From an uncultured Methanolobus sp. (GTDB taxonomy: Archaea > Halobacteriota > Methanosarcinia > Methanosarcinales > Methanosarcinaceae): DNA of 64,000 bases. The notes under the pieces were generated by a model. It was not told the origin of the DNA. It searched no databases and saw only the letters and a program-made list of their open reading frames with translations. Made by a program: the position numbers and the translations under genes. Location of the stretch: the NCBI RefSeq assembly GCF_963667555.1, contig NZ_OY763421.1, forward strand, positions 2,869,562 through 2,933,561, read 5' to 3'. Shown here in pieces: positions 1 to 8,550 of this stretch. Within the stretch, counting starts at the first letter, position 1, and each line of letters opens with the position of its first letter.

Positions 1-1
1 A

Positions 2-499
2 TTCATAGTTGCTGACCTTAAGACCCTGGACACAGGAAACCTTGAGGCACGTATGGTAGCAGATGCAACAGCAGACGCAATTGTCGTTTCAGCTCTTGCA
101 CCAATCGCAACCATGAACAAGGCAATCGAGGAAGCTCACAAGACCGGTATCTATGCTATCATGGACACACTCAACTGTGACGACCCTGTAGCAGTACTCA
201 AGAAGCTCGATGTACTTCCTGATGTTGTTGAACTCCACCGTGGAATCGACATCGAGGAAACAGAGCACGCATGGGGTAACATCGAGGCAATCAAGGCACT
301 CTCACCAAAGATCCTGGTGGCAGTTGCTGGTGGTGTACGTATCGACACTATGCCAGCTGCACTTAAGGCAGGCGCAGATATCCTTGTAGTTGGAAGAGCA
401 ATCACCAACGCAAAGGATGTAAGGCAGGTCGCAGAGAAATTCATTGAAGGTCTTAACAACCCTGAAATCGACCAGTTCAGAGTTATGACCGACTTCTAA
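2..499 (+). CDS. fae-hps: Fae-Hps bifunctional enzyme, 3-hexulose-6-phosphate synthase part (5' truncated)
   Basis: The open frame runs in from the left edge, so only the C-terminal TIM-barrel half is seen. It carries an Hps-like ADLKT segment at the edge and the late phosphate-binding strands VAVAGGVR and ADILVVGRAI. The domain interconverts ribulose 5-phosphate plus formaldehyde and hexulose 6-phosphate. In methanogens it is normally fused behind a formaldehyde-activating Fae domain and makes pentose phosphates. The ending FRVMTDF is what I recall for Methanosarcina Fae-Hps, which is why I name the fusion, but the Fae half lies outside the window. A palindromic terminator follows directly. 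A second Hps domain lies in the gene at 25712. Confidence 0.88.
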   Translation, partial: FIVADLKTLDTGNLEARMVADATADAIVVSALAPIATMNKAIEEAHKTGIYAIMDTLNCDDPVAVLKKLDVLPDVVELHRGIDIEETEHAWGNIEAIKALSPKILVAVAGGVRIDTMPAALKAGADILVVGRAITNAKDVRQVAEKFIEGLNNPEIDQFRVMTDF

Positions 500-501
500 G
501 C

Positions 502-530
502 GTGTGGAATTTCCACACTCTTATCTTCTT
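502..530 (+). terminator. Palindromic hairpin terminator after fae-hps
   Basis: GTGTGGAA is followed directly by its reverse complement TTCCACAC (502-517), three bases after the stop codon. A T-rich stretch runs to about 536. This fits a transcript end between fae-hps and tpiA. Confidence 0.6.
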
Positions 531-657
531 TTTTCTTAAACTCGAACCATTATTCCGTTTTTTCTTCCAAGCTTATATTTAGTTGGAGTTACATCTATAT
601 TCCTGCGTACAAGGTGCGCATACTGATATTCATATAATCATATTGGAGAGATTTAAT

Positions 658-1326
658 TTGAGTTCTACACTAATTGTCCTGAACCTCAAAACATACCTTG
701 AGGGTACAGGCGAAGGCGCCGTAAAGGTTGCACAGGCATGTAAAGAAGTTGCAGATGATAGCGGAATTGAGATTGGTGTTGCACCACAGTTCTGTGACAT
801 CTACCGTGTAGCATCACAGGTAGACCTGCCGGTCTACGCTCAGAGTCTTGACCCGGTCGGAGCAGGTAGCTTTACAGGACATGCATTCGTCCAGTCAATC
901 AAAGACGCAGGCGCAGTTGGAACCCTTATCAACCACTCCGAATGCCGTCTTACACTTGCAAACATCGATGCATCCATCACAACTGCAAGAAATGCAGCCC
1001 TTAAGACAATAGTCTGCACCAACAACGTTGCAACTTCAGCAGCAGCAGCCGCACTCGGTCCGGATTACGTTGCAGTTGAACCACCAGAGCTTATCGGTTC
1101 CGGCATCCCTGTATCAAAAGCAGACCCTGGAGTAGTCACAGGTTCAGTTGATGCAGTAAAGAGGATCAACCCTGCAGTACAGGTTCTCTGCGGTGCAGGT
1201 ATCTCAAAAGGAGAAGACCTTGCAGCAGCTCTTGAACTTGGTTCAGTTGGCGTTTTGCTGGCATCAGGAATTGTGAAGGCTGCTGATCCTAAGGCTGCAC
1301 TTGAAGATTTGGTTAGTAAGGTGTGA
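658..1326 (+). CDS. tpiA: Triosephosphate isomerase, archaeal type
   Basis: The product interconverts glyceraldehyde 3-phosphate and dihydroxyacetone phosphate in gluconeogenesis. It begins SSTLIVLNLKTY, the archaeal TIM start with the substrate-binding Asn and Lys. It has the catalytic His in INHSECR and the catalytic Glu in YVAVEPPELIG, with the phosphate-gripping loop CGAGIS near the C-terminus. I chose the TTG start at 658 because GGAGAG lies 8 bases upstream and the resulting 222 residues match the short archaeal form. The frame stays open back to 583, but the added residues do not resemble the family. It lies downstream of fae-hps and appears to be transcribed separately. Confidence 0.95.
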   Translation: MSSTLIVLNLKTYLEGTGEGAVKVAQACKEVADDSGIEIGVAPQFCDIYRVASQVDLPVYAQSLDPVGAGSFTGHAFVQSIKDAGAVGTLINHSECRLTLANIDASITTARNAALKTIVCTNNVATSAAAAALGPDYVAVEPPELIGSGIPVSKADPGVVTGSVDAVKRINPAVQVLCGAGISKGEDLAAALELGSVGVLLASGIVKAADPKAALEDLVSKV

Positions 1327-1351
1327 CTTTAAAGTCACACCTCTCTTTTTT
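1321..1351 (+). terminator. Perfect 20-bp palindrome plus T-run at the tpiA stop codon
   Basis: GTGTGACTTT is followed by AAAGTCACAC (1321-1340), so the hairpin overlaps the TGA stop. A T-run follows at 1345-1351. This is a strong candidate for the tpiA terminator. Confidence 0.65.
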
Positions 1352-1387
1352 ATGCAAGGTATCTTTTCCAATCATATTCTATTTAAT

Positions 1388-3394
1388 TTAGTCTACGATA
1401 GCTAGAGCTTCTTCAAGTTTACTGAATGATGCTCTCAAGTATATTAAGTCATCTTTCTTTATGCTACGTGCATGTGCATCAATTCTAAAGTCATTGATGC
1501 ATTTTAACCAAAGTATAACGTCCTGCTTATCTCTACCAAACCATTTTTGATAAATATCCCAATTTTTATCAATAATGCTGATTAAATCTGAAAAATAGAG
1601 ATGTTCCCATACATTTTCATAGCTATATCTATTTAAGCTATCCTTGTCACTTGTAGATACTGATTTTAATAATTCTGACATACATTTTTTGCCATAAGTT
1701 AAAAGAAAAGATTGTTTTAGTAAAATTCTTAATTTACGTTCTACTTTGTTTCTTCTTAAAGACACTTCTGCATGGATATCATCTAGATTTTCCTCAATAT
1801 CTACTTCTTCTATACTCTTTTCTAAAGGAGAATAATCTTGGTTTTGAGGTATTTTTTTTAGTTGTTTGGATATTACAAAAATAGATAGCTTTGGTTCACC
1901 GTCAACAAAATTAACAATTCCATATCCCAGCAAATGCTCAATATATCCGGGTTCATCTTCGATATATTTCGCAACATTTTCGATATTTCCATGCGCTAAC
2001 TCAATGATTTGTTGATATTCTTCTGGGTACCAAATAGCTAATATATTTAATATGTGTTTGACATATGTCATCAAGCCAGCATTAATTTTTGCTTCATGTT
2101 CTTCAAATATGTCTAAATCAAATTTTATGGGCCTTTCCTTTTCATAATGACATAATTTGCTACAGGCGTGCCTAACTAAAAATGGATGTCCTCCGTATAA
2201 TTGATATATTTTTGGATATAGCTTTTCATCAAATTTGATACCCATGTATCTACCAAGTTTACGTACCATTTCTCTTGTTGTGCTGATATCAAAAGGTTGC
2301 AAAAAAGTAGGAGTAATCAAAGCAAATAGAGGATTGTCATAGCCTATAACCGATTCTTCTTCTATGCATTTTGGATTTACACCTGCAATAACAAAGCAGA
2401 ATTTTCCATTCATATTTTGATGGACTGAACGCAGGGTTTGCCAAAAAGGGAGAAAATCATGTTTCCAATGTTCTTCGCTACTAGTGTTAAATGAAATCCA
2501 TTCAATTTCATCCAACATAATCATTAATCTTTTTGATTTCTCTTCTTTTAATAGATATTCAATGTCCTTTTGGAAATAGTCAGCTGCCTGCTTTTCAGTA
2601 TAAATACTTGTGAAGGCATTCAAATTATCCTTTTTATCAATTTTTAGATTAATTGCTAACTGTTGAATTAAAGTTTCTAAACATTTAAACCATCGTGACA
2701 TATAAAAAGAAGGATTGCTACAGTCAAAATTAAGGCAACTGCCAATATCTTTATGCTCAATCCTTCGACTGATTGCATATAGTACAGAAGTTTTTCCTAT
2801 TTTTCTTAACCCAAATAAACCACTGTTCTGACCTTGTCTAAATCTATCAATAAATAACAGCAGTAAATCTTCACGACCAAAAAAAGCAATGTCCTTTTTA
2901 ATTGGTGATTCAAAAGCAAATAAATCTCTAGTATATAAGTAATTTTGGAAAGCAGTTTTGATTTCAGGAACTTGGGGTTTATTTTCAACTAGATTAGATA
3001 TTGAAAATGGAACTATGCATATATTATCAGGATCTTTGTGAACTAGTAAATCTATTTTTTCATTAATATAATTTCATTCAGATAACAATGCACAAACAAA
3101 AGGGTCAACTCTAGATTTGTTTTCATTATATATAATATCTATAATTTCAGCATCTTTTGCTTGAAAATCGTTTTTTTCAGAAAAGATGCATAATATTTCC
3201 CGTTCAAAACCAAAAGCTTCTTTGAAAGCTGGCTCAGGTTTGAAAAAAACATATTGGGTACGTTCTTGACTTTTTTTGTATCGTGAAATTGATGTGTATG
3301 TTACATCAAAAACAGGAAGAAACGGCCTCAAAGCCAATTCCAATCGTGAGTTTTTTGGAAAATGTTCTCGGATTGCTGGATATATTTCAGGCAT
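1388..3394 (-). pseudogene. STAND/AAA-type P-loop ATPase interrupted by one in-frame TGA
   Basis: One frame of 669 codons is open from an ATG at 3394 (GGAG five bases upstream) to the stop at 1388, except for a single TGA at 3074-3076. Before the TGA is a domain of about 106 residues that I cannot name. After it come the motif FFGRE, a Walker A loop GLRKIGKTS near residue 188, a Walker B strand LMIMLDEIEW near 330, and a helical C-terminal part. The GxRxxGKTS loop is typical of AAA/STAND NTPases, which include many conflict-system sensors. If the TGA is real, only the 437-residue product from ATG 2701 could be made downstream, and it lacks the Walker A loop. The region is clearly more AT-rich than its neighbours, which suggests acquisition by transfer. 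A sequencing error at the TGA is possible. Confidence 0.7.
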
Positions 3395-3552
3395 AATGTC
3401 TCCACACCACATTTTAAAAATATATACTTCTAATTAGGGTATTGTAATATATATTTTTCTAAAATCTATGGAATGTGGGAACAATATTGTTATTTCAAAT
3501 TGTAAGTTGGTTTATTTTATTGTTGCATAGTTGGAAAATAGTTGAAATTATG

Positions 3553-4866
3553 CTATCGAATACTGCAACCAATCCCCTTAAGCTGCCTCTCAACTTCCTG
3601 ATGCACTTTCTCCACTTCAACATCACCCATAATCATAACACGGAACGTCACACTCAGCCGCTTAGTTCCCTCAACACCCTCGTACCTGTCAATGATCTCA
3701 ATTGAAACGATGTCATCATTGCAGGAAACAAGTTCCATGATCACATCAGCATCGGCTTCTTCAGGAATCAGCACCGATATATCTCTTAAATGGTGTTCGA
3801 GGTTTTCGAGTTTCCACTCATGCAAATCCTCTTCGCTTAACAGGCGAATGTTCTCAATTTTAAGAGGCACCATCCTGCTGCCACATTCAATAACTACGTC
3901 TCTTGGACTTACTTTCTTGACGATTCCTGTGTGCACTACACCTGAATAGATGTGCCTGACACCAATTTCCTGTCCCATGGAATCAAGCAGCCTGTCAAAC
4001 TCAGCGATCTTTGAGTTTATGAGCTTGTCAGACCTGCGAAGTGCAGATGCAGTATCTCCAAAATGAACTGCTGCCTCTTTCATTTTGTTGGTGAAGGCTT
4101 CAACATCCTTTTTTCTGACAATGGATGACATTTCACTGCATTGATTCATGAAAGCATCATGCACCTTGAGAACTTCCGGGTTCTCCATCTGGATGTATGC
4201 GTATAGGTAGGGGTTCTGTCCGAGTATCCTGCCAACGAAATCAAGCATGATATCGTAGACCGGGCTCATGAATCTCCTTGACTCGTTCACACTGAAATCA
4301 AGGGCATCAAAAGTGGTGCCGATGGTGATGTATGCGAAGTGAGTAAGTCCCTGAACAACGGAAACGAACCTATCGTGCTCTGCGGGTGTGATTACTTCAA
4401 TGTGTGCTCCGTTGTCTTCAAAAAGTGAGCGCATGATTGGGAACCATTTCTCACAGCGTCCCTCGATGGGTGTTAGAATGAATATCTGACCATGCAGACT
4501 TGGTATGGATGGTCCAAACATAGGGTGGGTACCGAGTATCTCCACATCTGCGGGAGCATACTTCTTCATGGCCTCAGTGGGCCCGACCTTAAGTGACGTG
4601 AAATCCATAAGCAGGCTTCCACTCTTCATTTTAGGTGCAGTTTCACTGATTACCTTCTCGGTAATATTGATGGGTACTGTTACAATAACAATGTCACTGG
4701 TGCTTATTGCAGCATCAAGGTCACTGGCAAACTCAACTTCCATTCGCTCAGCAACTTCAACTTTCCCGCTGCTGCCCCATACAACAACCTCGTAACCGTG
4801 GTTCTTAAAAAAAGGAGTGAACCACTGTCCCATTTCACCGGTACCGCCTATGATAAGGACTTTCAA
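3553..4866 (-). CDS. tyrA: Prephenate dehydrogenase with C-terminal extension
   Basis: The N-terminal Rossmann motif LIIGGTGEMG binds NAD(P). The middle of the protein has the family hallmarks GTHPMFGP and QGLTHF of prephenate dehydrogenase, which makes 4-hydroxyphenylpyruvate for tyrosine. The last 90 residues or so (after SVLIPEEADADVI) look like an ACT-type regulatory domain. That assignment is inferred from its position and predicted beta/alpha pattern. I chose the TTG at 4866 because GGAGGG lies 9 bases upstream; a TTG at 4872 is the alternative. It is the last gene of the aro operon, and the aroE stop lies two bases upstream of the chosen start. Confidence 0.9.
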   Translation of the reverse strand: MKVLIIGGTGEMGQWFTPFFKNHGYEVVVWGSSGKVEVAERMEVEFASDLDAAISTSDIVIVTVPINITEKVISETAPKMKSGSLLMDFTSLKVGPTEAMKKYAPADVEILGTHPMFGPSIPSLHGQIFILTPIEGRCEKWFPIMRSLFEDNGAHIEVITPAEHDRFVSVVQGLTHFAYITIGTTFDALDFSVNESRRFMSPVYDIMLDFVGRILGQNPYLYAYIQMENPEVLKVHDAFMNQCSEMSSIVRKKDVEAFTNKMKEAAVHFGDTASALRRSDKLINSKIAEFDRLLDSMGQEIGVRHIYSGVVHTGIVKKVSPRDVVIECGSRMVPLKIENIRLLSEEDLHEWKLENLEHHLRDISVLIPEEADADVIMELVSCNDDIVSIEIIDRYEGVEGTKRLSVTFRVMIMGDVEVEKVHQEVERQLKGIGCSIR

Positions 4867-4868
4867 AT

Positions 4869-5684
4869 TCAAAAGCCCTCCAGTACCGCTTTCTTCATAA
4901 CTTCAATTGGTGGCTCAACGCCAGTCCATATCTTAAATGCCTCTGCACCCTGGTAGACAAGCATCATCTCACCGGTGACAGCTTTAGCACCGGCTTTCTT
5001 TGCCTCTTTTAAGAGGGTGGTTTCCAGAGGGTTGTAAACTATATCAAATACAGTAAGATCAGAATGCATCTCCTCTGCTGTTGCTATTGTTCCCTCGGTC
5101 TTCGGATGCATTCCGAGGGTGGTACAATTGATAAGAATATCGCTATCAGCAATCAGTTGCTTCAAATTCTCAAGTCCATAACCTCTTGCATTACCAACTT
5201 CCGACACGCCGGTTGCAAGCTCGATAGCCTTTTCCTCGGTCCTGTTGGCTATGGTGATGTCCGCTCCGTCCTTTGCAAACTGGAATGCGATAGCCCTTGA
5301 AGCTCCGCCTGCACCTACTATCAGTACATTGGAATCCTTAATCTTCACCCCTTTTTCCTCAAGGCTGCGTTTAGCACCAAGTCCGTCGGTATTGTAACCG
5401 ATCATTCCATCTTTGAAGTCAACGGTGTTCACTGCACCGATGCCTTCTGCAAGAGGGTCAGCATCAACTATCTTCAATGCTTCCTGTTTCAGTGGAACAG
5501 TGAGGTTCACACCGCCAAAACCCATGGCTTTAGCTCCAAGGAGTGCATCCTTCAGGTTCTCAGGGCTGACCCTGAAAGCATGGTATGTGCATTCCATGCC
5601 AAGTTCCCTGAAAGCTGCATTATGCATATCGGGTGATTTCGAATGTGCTATCGGGTCACCGAATACGCCAAAAACTGTTCTCAA
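4869..5684 (-). CDS. aroE: Shikimate dehydrogenase
   Basis: The enzyme reduces 3-dehydroshikimate to shikimate with NADPH. The product has 271 residues, the usual length. The substrate site SKSPDMHN is near residue 15, the catalytic Lys lies in NLTVPLKQEA, and the nucleotide motif GAGGASRA begins near residue 124. The start TTG overlaps the aroD stop as TTGA, with GGAG eight bases upstream. This tight coupling indicates one transcript with aroD and tyrA. Confidence 0.95.
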   Translation of the reverse strand: MRTVFGVFGDPIAHSKSPDMHNAAFRELGMECTYHAFRVSPENLKDALLGAKAMGFGGVNLTVPLKQEALKIVDADPLAEGIGAVNTVDFKDGMIGYNTDGLGAKRSLEEKGVKIKDSNVLIVGAGGASRAIAFQFAKDGADITIANRTEEKAIELATGVSEVGNARGYGLENLKQLIADSDILINCTTLGMHPKTEGTIATAEEMHSDLTVFDIVYNPLETTLLKEAKKAGAKAVTGEMMLVYQGAEAFKIWTGVEPPIEVMKKAVLEGF

Positions 5685-6385
5685 AAGAGTATCTCCAGAG
5701 CTGATTTAAGTTCGTGTATCTTTATCTGTCCCGGTGCAACAGCCTGTGCTATTGCTCCGTATGTAAGTCTTGAACCGTAACATGGAGCTACAATTCGGCT
5801 ATGTTTACCGATCTCGCCCATTGCAATAGCGCATACTGGTTTTTTCATGTCGGCAGTTGCCTGAAGTACGTTCAGTACATCCTGCTTAGACTTTGCCATT
5901 ACTGCCAGTTTTGCAATATCAGCGCCGGCCTCATGCGCATGATTTAGTATCTTCTTCATGATCTCCACAGAAGGAGTTCCGTCAAAATCATGTGCAGAAA
6001 CAATTACTGTTACTCCTGCTGCTTTTGCTGCTGCAATGACCTTGTTTCGCTGCTGCTCATCTGCGCTAAGCTCAATATCAACAGCTTCCACAAAAGGAAT
6101 AATGTCAACTAATAATTTGATCCTGTCATCTTCCGAACCTTTCCACTTACCGCCGTCAGATTGTAACCTATTGGTTGCAATACATGGAAGGTTGGTGTTC
6201 ACTTTTATTCTTTCAATGGTCTTCTTAGCTTCTTCAAGGTCTGAAAAATTGAGAAGATCAAATCTCAGCTCAAGGACATTAGCTCCCAGCCATTTCGCAG
6301 CCTTTGCATTCTCTGCCGGGTCGTCATCTATCACTGAAACGATAGCGGGCTTTTCATCAAGGTCAAAGTTTCCTATCTTTACCAT
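5681..6385 (-). CDS. aroD: Type I 3-dehydroquinate dehydratase
   Basis: The product is a 234-residue class I dehydroquinase. It has the N-terminal ELRFD segment, the catalytic His in VIVSAHDF, the Schiff-base Lys in DIAKLAVMAK, and the late loop CAIAMGEIGKHSRI. It converts 3-dehydroquinate to 3-dehydroshikimate, using the product of the neighbouring DHQ synthase II. The start ATG has AGGAG just upstream. The gap to aroB' is about 30 bases, and the 3' end overlaps aroE. Confidence 0.95.
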   Translation of the reverse strand: MVKIGNFDLDEKPAIVSVIDDDPAENAKAAKWLGANVLELRFDLLNFSDLEEAKKTIERIKVNTNLPCIATNRLQSDGGKWKGSEDDRIKLLVDIIPFVEAVDIELSADEQQRNKVIAAAKAAGVTVIVSAHDFDGTPSVEIMKKILNHAHEAGADIAKLAVMAKSKQDVLNVLQATADMKKPVCAIAMGEIGKHSRIVAPCYGSRLTYGAIAQAVAPGQIKIHELKSALEILF

Positions 6386-6416
6386 TGAATCGCTCCTGAC
6401 TTTCTCTTCTTCTCGT

Positions 6417-7559
6417 TTATTTCTCGATGATAGTCTCTTCGATCTTCATTCCGAAGTGACGACCAATATCTTCTGAGTGGACAAGTATCTCATCGCCGAC
6501 CTTGATATCTGTGACTGCAATTGGTTCCTTGTCCTTTGTGACGAGTTTGATGGTCTCTGCATTCTGCAGGATGTTCTTGATTATTTTGCCGCCTAAGTCT
6601 GCTTCAACAAGAATGAGTGGTCTTCTCTCGATCTTTACCCGCCCTACAACACCTGTTCTCTGCTTTCCGTCACCATCTACTATTGTGACCTGGTCACCTG
6701 CTTTAAGCTCTGAAAGGTAGCGTGTCTTCTCTCCTACCTTGATGTAAGCGTGAACTGCACCTGCGTTTACTCTGAATGGACGGGAAGCAACGTATGGACT
6801 TTCCTCGGATTCAGAGTGTACAAGGAACATACCGTTTGCCTGTGAACCCACAAGCATTCCCTCGCCTTTTACCATGAGGTTGCATGTGTCAACACATACC
6901 CTGTCGCCCATGCCGATGGAATCTACTCTTGTGACAACAGCGGTCTGGATAGTGAGGTTCTTGACTCCGGCAGTTTCTGCAACTTCTGCTGTCTTCTTGA
7001 TCATACTCAGGTCTTTAGTATCAAGCATTACGCCGTCTGTGCCGTGTTCCATTGTCTCGAACGCAAGCTTTGCCTGCTCTGAGGTCTGGACGCCGGACAG
7101 GAGTTTTACATCCTTCTTCTGAAGTCCTGCAATGAGGTTCTCCAGCGGAATGACCTGCCAGTCAGTACCTATGGTCACAAGATAATCACATACACTTCCC
7201 ATTTCGGCTGCAAAGTTCTCGTAGTCCTTGTTTCGAATTATAACATATCCTGCAACCTTGAGTCCTTTTTCTTTCAGGCGAAGGGCTGTTGTAATATCAA
7301 GGGAGCCGCCGTAGTCTGGTGGCAGAGGTTTTGTTCCGTCTCCTTCTCCTCCTTTTCCAACTACAACGATTTCCGCACCTTCAACAGGGTTTGTGGAAAA
7401 GGCTGCTACTTTCACGTTTCCAAGCTCTTTTACCTTTTCAACATCAGCAGCATTTACCATTATGGCATCCACGCCGGATTCCATTCCGGTGGTAATTACA
7501 GCCTTGCGTTCATCCCAGTTGCCTTCATCGGCTTTGATCCAGATTATCTTGTTATTCAT
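6417..7559 (-). CDS. aroB': 3-dehydroquinate synthase II, archaeal
   Basis: This is the archaeal DHQ synthase, unrelated to bacterial AroB. It oxidises and cyclises 2-amino-3,7-dideoxy-hept-6-ulosonate to 3-dehydroquinate with NAD. The N-terminus IIWIKADEGNWDERKAVITT and the block GGSLDITTALRLKEKG followed by NKDYENFAAE are family hallmarks. The C-terminus holds a beta-barrel-like region with KVGDEILVHSEDIGRHFG. I start at ATG 7559 (380 residues) because homologues begin there. An in-frame extension to 7589 is possible but looks non-homologous. It lies 37 bases downstream of aroA', which makes its substrate. Confidence 0.95.
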   Translation of the reverse strand: MNNKIIWIKADEGNWDERKAVITTGMESGVDAIMVNAADVEKVKELGNVKVAAFSTNPVEGAEIVVVGKGGEGDGTKPLPPDYGGSLDITTALRLKEKGLKVAGYVIIRNKDYENFAAEMGSVCDYLVTIGTDWQVIPLENLIAGLQKKDVKLLSGVQTSEQAKLAFETMEHGTDGVMLDTKDLSMIKKTAEVAETAGVKNLTIQTAVVTRVDSIGMGDRVCVDTCNLMVKGEGMLVGSQANGMFLVHSESEESPYVASRPFRVNAGAVHAYIKVGEKTRYLSELKAGDQVTIVDGDGKQRTGVVGRVKIERRPLILVEADLGGKIIKNILQNAETIKLVTKDKEPIAVTDIKVGDEILVHSEDIGRHFGMKIEETIIEK

Positions 7560-7596
7560 AATGAGCACGTCCGCAAGCACAGAAAACAATCTCTGT

Positions 7597-8394
7597 TTAT
7601 TTCAGCATTTCCAGTGCTTCTTCAACTGACTTTTTGTAGTGCACTATCTCTGTAATTGCTTTTGTAATTTTTGTAGGGTTCTCGTGCTGGAATACATTCC
7701 TTCCTATCGCAACACCCCTGGCTCCTCCTTCCATGGCACCTTGGATCATCTGGAGGAACTCTTCATCGGTATTTGTCTTTGGTCCGCCTGCAATCACTAT
7801 TGGCACAGGACATCCCTGGACTACGTCCTTGAATGTATCAACATCTCCTGTGTAAAGTGTCTTGACAACGTCTGCACCAAGCTCTGCACCTACTCTGGCA
7901 ACATGGGCTATAAGCTCGGAGTCGTGCGGGTTTGTGATGTCCTTTCCACGTGGGTACATCATTGCAAGAAGTGGCATTCCCCAGTAGTTGCATTCTTCGG
8001 ATACGCTTCCAAGTTTCTGAAGCTGGTCTGCCTCGGTCTCAGAACCAACGTTCACATGGATTGAAACTGCATCTGCTCCCATTTTCATGACTTCTTCTAC
8101 AGAGCATACCTGGACTTTGTTGTTAGGGTCAGGTCCAAGGATGGTTGATGCGCTCATGTGAACAATGAGTCCTACATCATGTCCGTATCCCCTGTGTCCG
8201 TAGTTTACAATACCTTTCTGCATGAGAACTGCATCTGCGCCGCCTTCAGCAACTTTGTTGATGGTGTCAGCCACATTGATAAGACCTTTTATAGGTCCGT
8301 CAGATATTCCGTGGTCCATTGGTATGATTACCATGTTCCTGCTGTCTCTGTGCATGATTCTTTCTATACGGATCTTTTTGCCAATTTCTGTCAT
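7597..8394 (-). CDS. aroA': 2-amino-3,7-dideoxy-D-threo-hept-6-ulosonate (ADH) synthase
   Basis: The product is a class I aldolase-like TIM barrel of 265 residues. It starts the archaeal shikimate route from aspartate semialdehyde and 6-deoxy-5-ketofructose phosphate. Visible hallmarks are [11 protein letters not shown] near the start, the Schiff-base Lys region [11 protein letters not shown], and [14 protein letters not shown] with the phosphate loop [11 protein letters not shown] close relative is class I fructose-bisphosphate aldolase. The pairing with aroB' makes ADH synthase the better call. It is the first gene of the five-gene aro operon. Two TGTACA boxes and a palindrome lie upstream. 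Confidence 0.93.
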   Translation of the reverse strand: MTEIGKKIRIERIMHRDSRNMVIIPMDHGISDGPIKGLINVADTINKVAEGGADAVLMQKGIVNYGHRGYGHDVGLIVHMSASTILGPDPNNKVQVCSVEEVMKMGADAVSIHVNVGSETEADQLQKLGSVSEECNYWGMPLLAMMYPRGKDITNPHDSELIAHVARVGAELGADVVKTLYTGDVDTFKDVVQGCPVPIVIAGGPKTNTDEEFLQMIQGAMEGGARGVAIGRNVFQHENPTKITKAITEIVHYKKSVEEALEMLK

Positions 8395-8423
8395 TTGCTT
8401 TCGCCTTCTATAATCTTTAATTA

Positions 8424-8511
8424 GTGTACATCAATGTTTTAAGTTGTACATTAACGTATTGTCTATATCTATGTTAGTATGTGACATACTAGCACGGTTT
8501 AGTATATAAAC
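8424..8511 (-). promoter_or_regulatory. aro operon control region: two TGTACA boxes, a 17-bp palindrome and a TATA box
   Basis: TGTACA occurs at 8424-8429 and again at 8444-8449, exactly 20 bases apart, 30 and 50 bases upstream of the aroA' start. A perfect palindrome TAGTATGTGACATACTA lies at 8475-8491. A TATA box reading TTTATATA on the minus strand lies at about 8503-8510, which would place transcription start inside the palindrome. TGTACA is the TRP-box consensus of the Methanothermobacter tryptophan-dependent repressor TrpY. Use of the same box here is inference. A weaker TATA-like CTTAAAAC lies between the two boxes. Confidence 0.5.
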
Positions 8512-8550
8512 ATTTTTGTATGATCGGCTGAAACAAATTCAAAATAAAGT

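Noticed and set aside
3074-3076. TGA as selenocysteine codon
   Set aside because: Selenocysteine use is known in Methanococcales and a few others, not in Methanosarcinales, and I saw no SECIS-like hairpin.
2701-3394. Reading the interrupted ATPase as two normal adjacent genes
   Set aside because: The stretch between the TGA and the next ATG is open for 124 codons and encodes the Walker A loop, so one broken gene explains it better.
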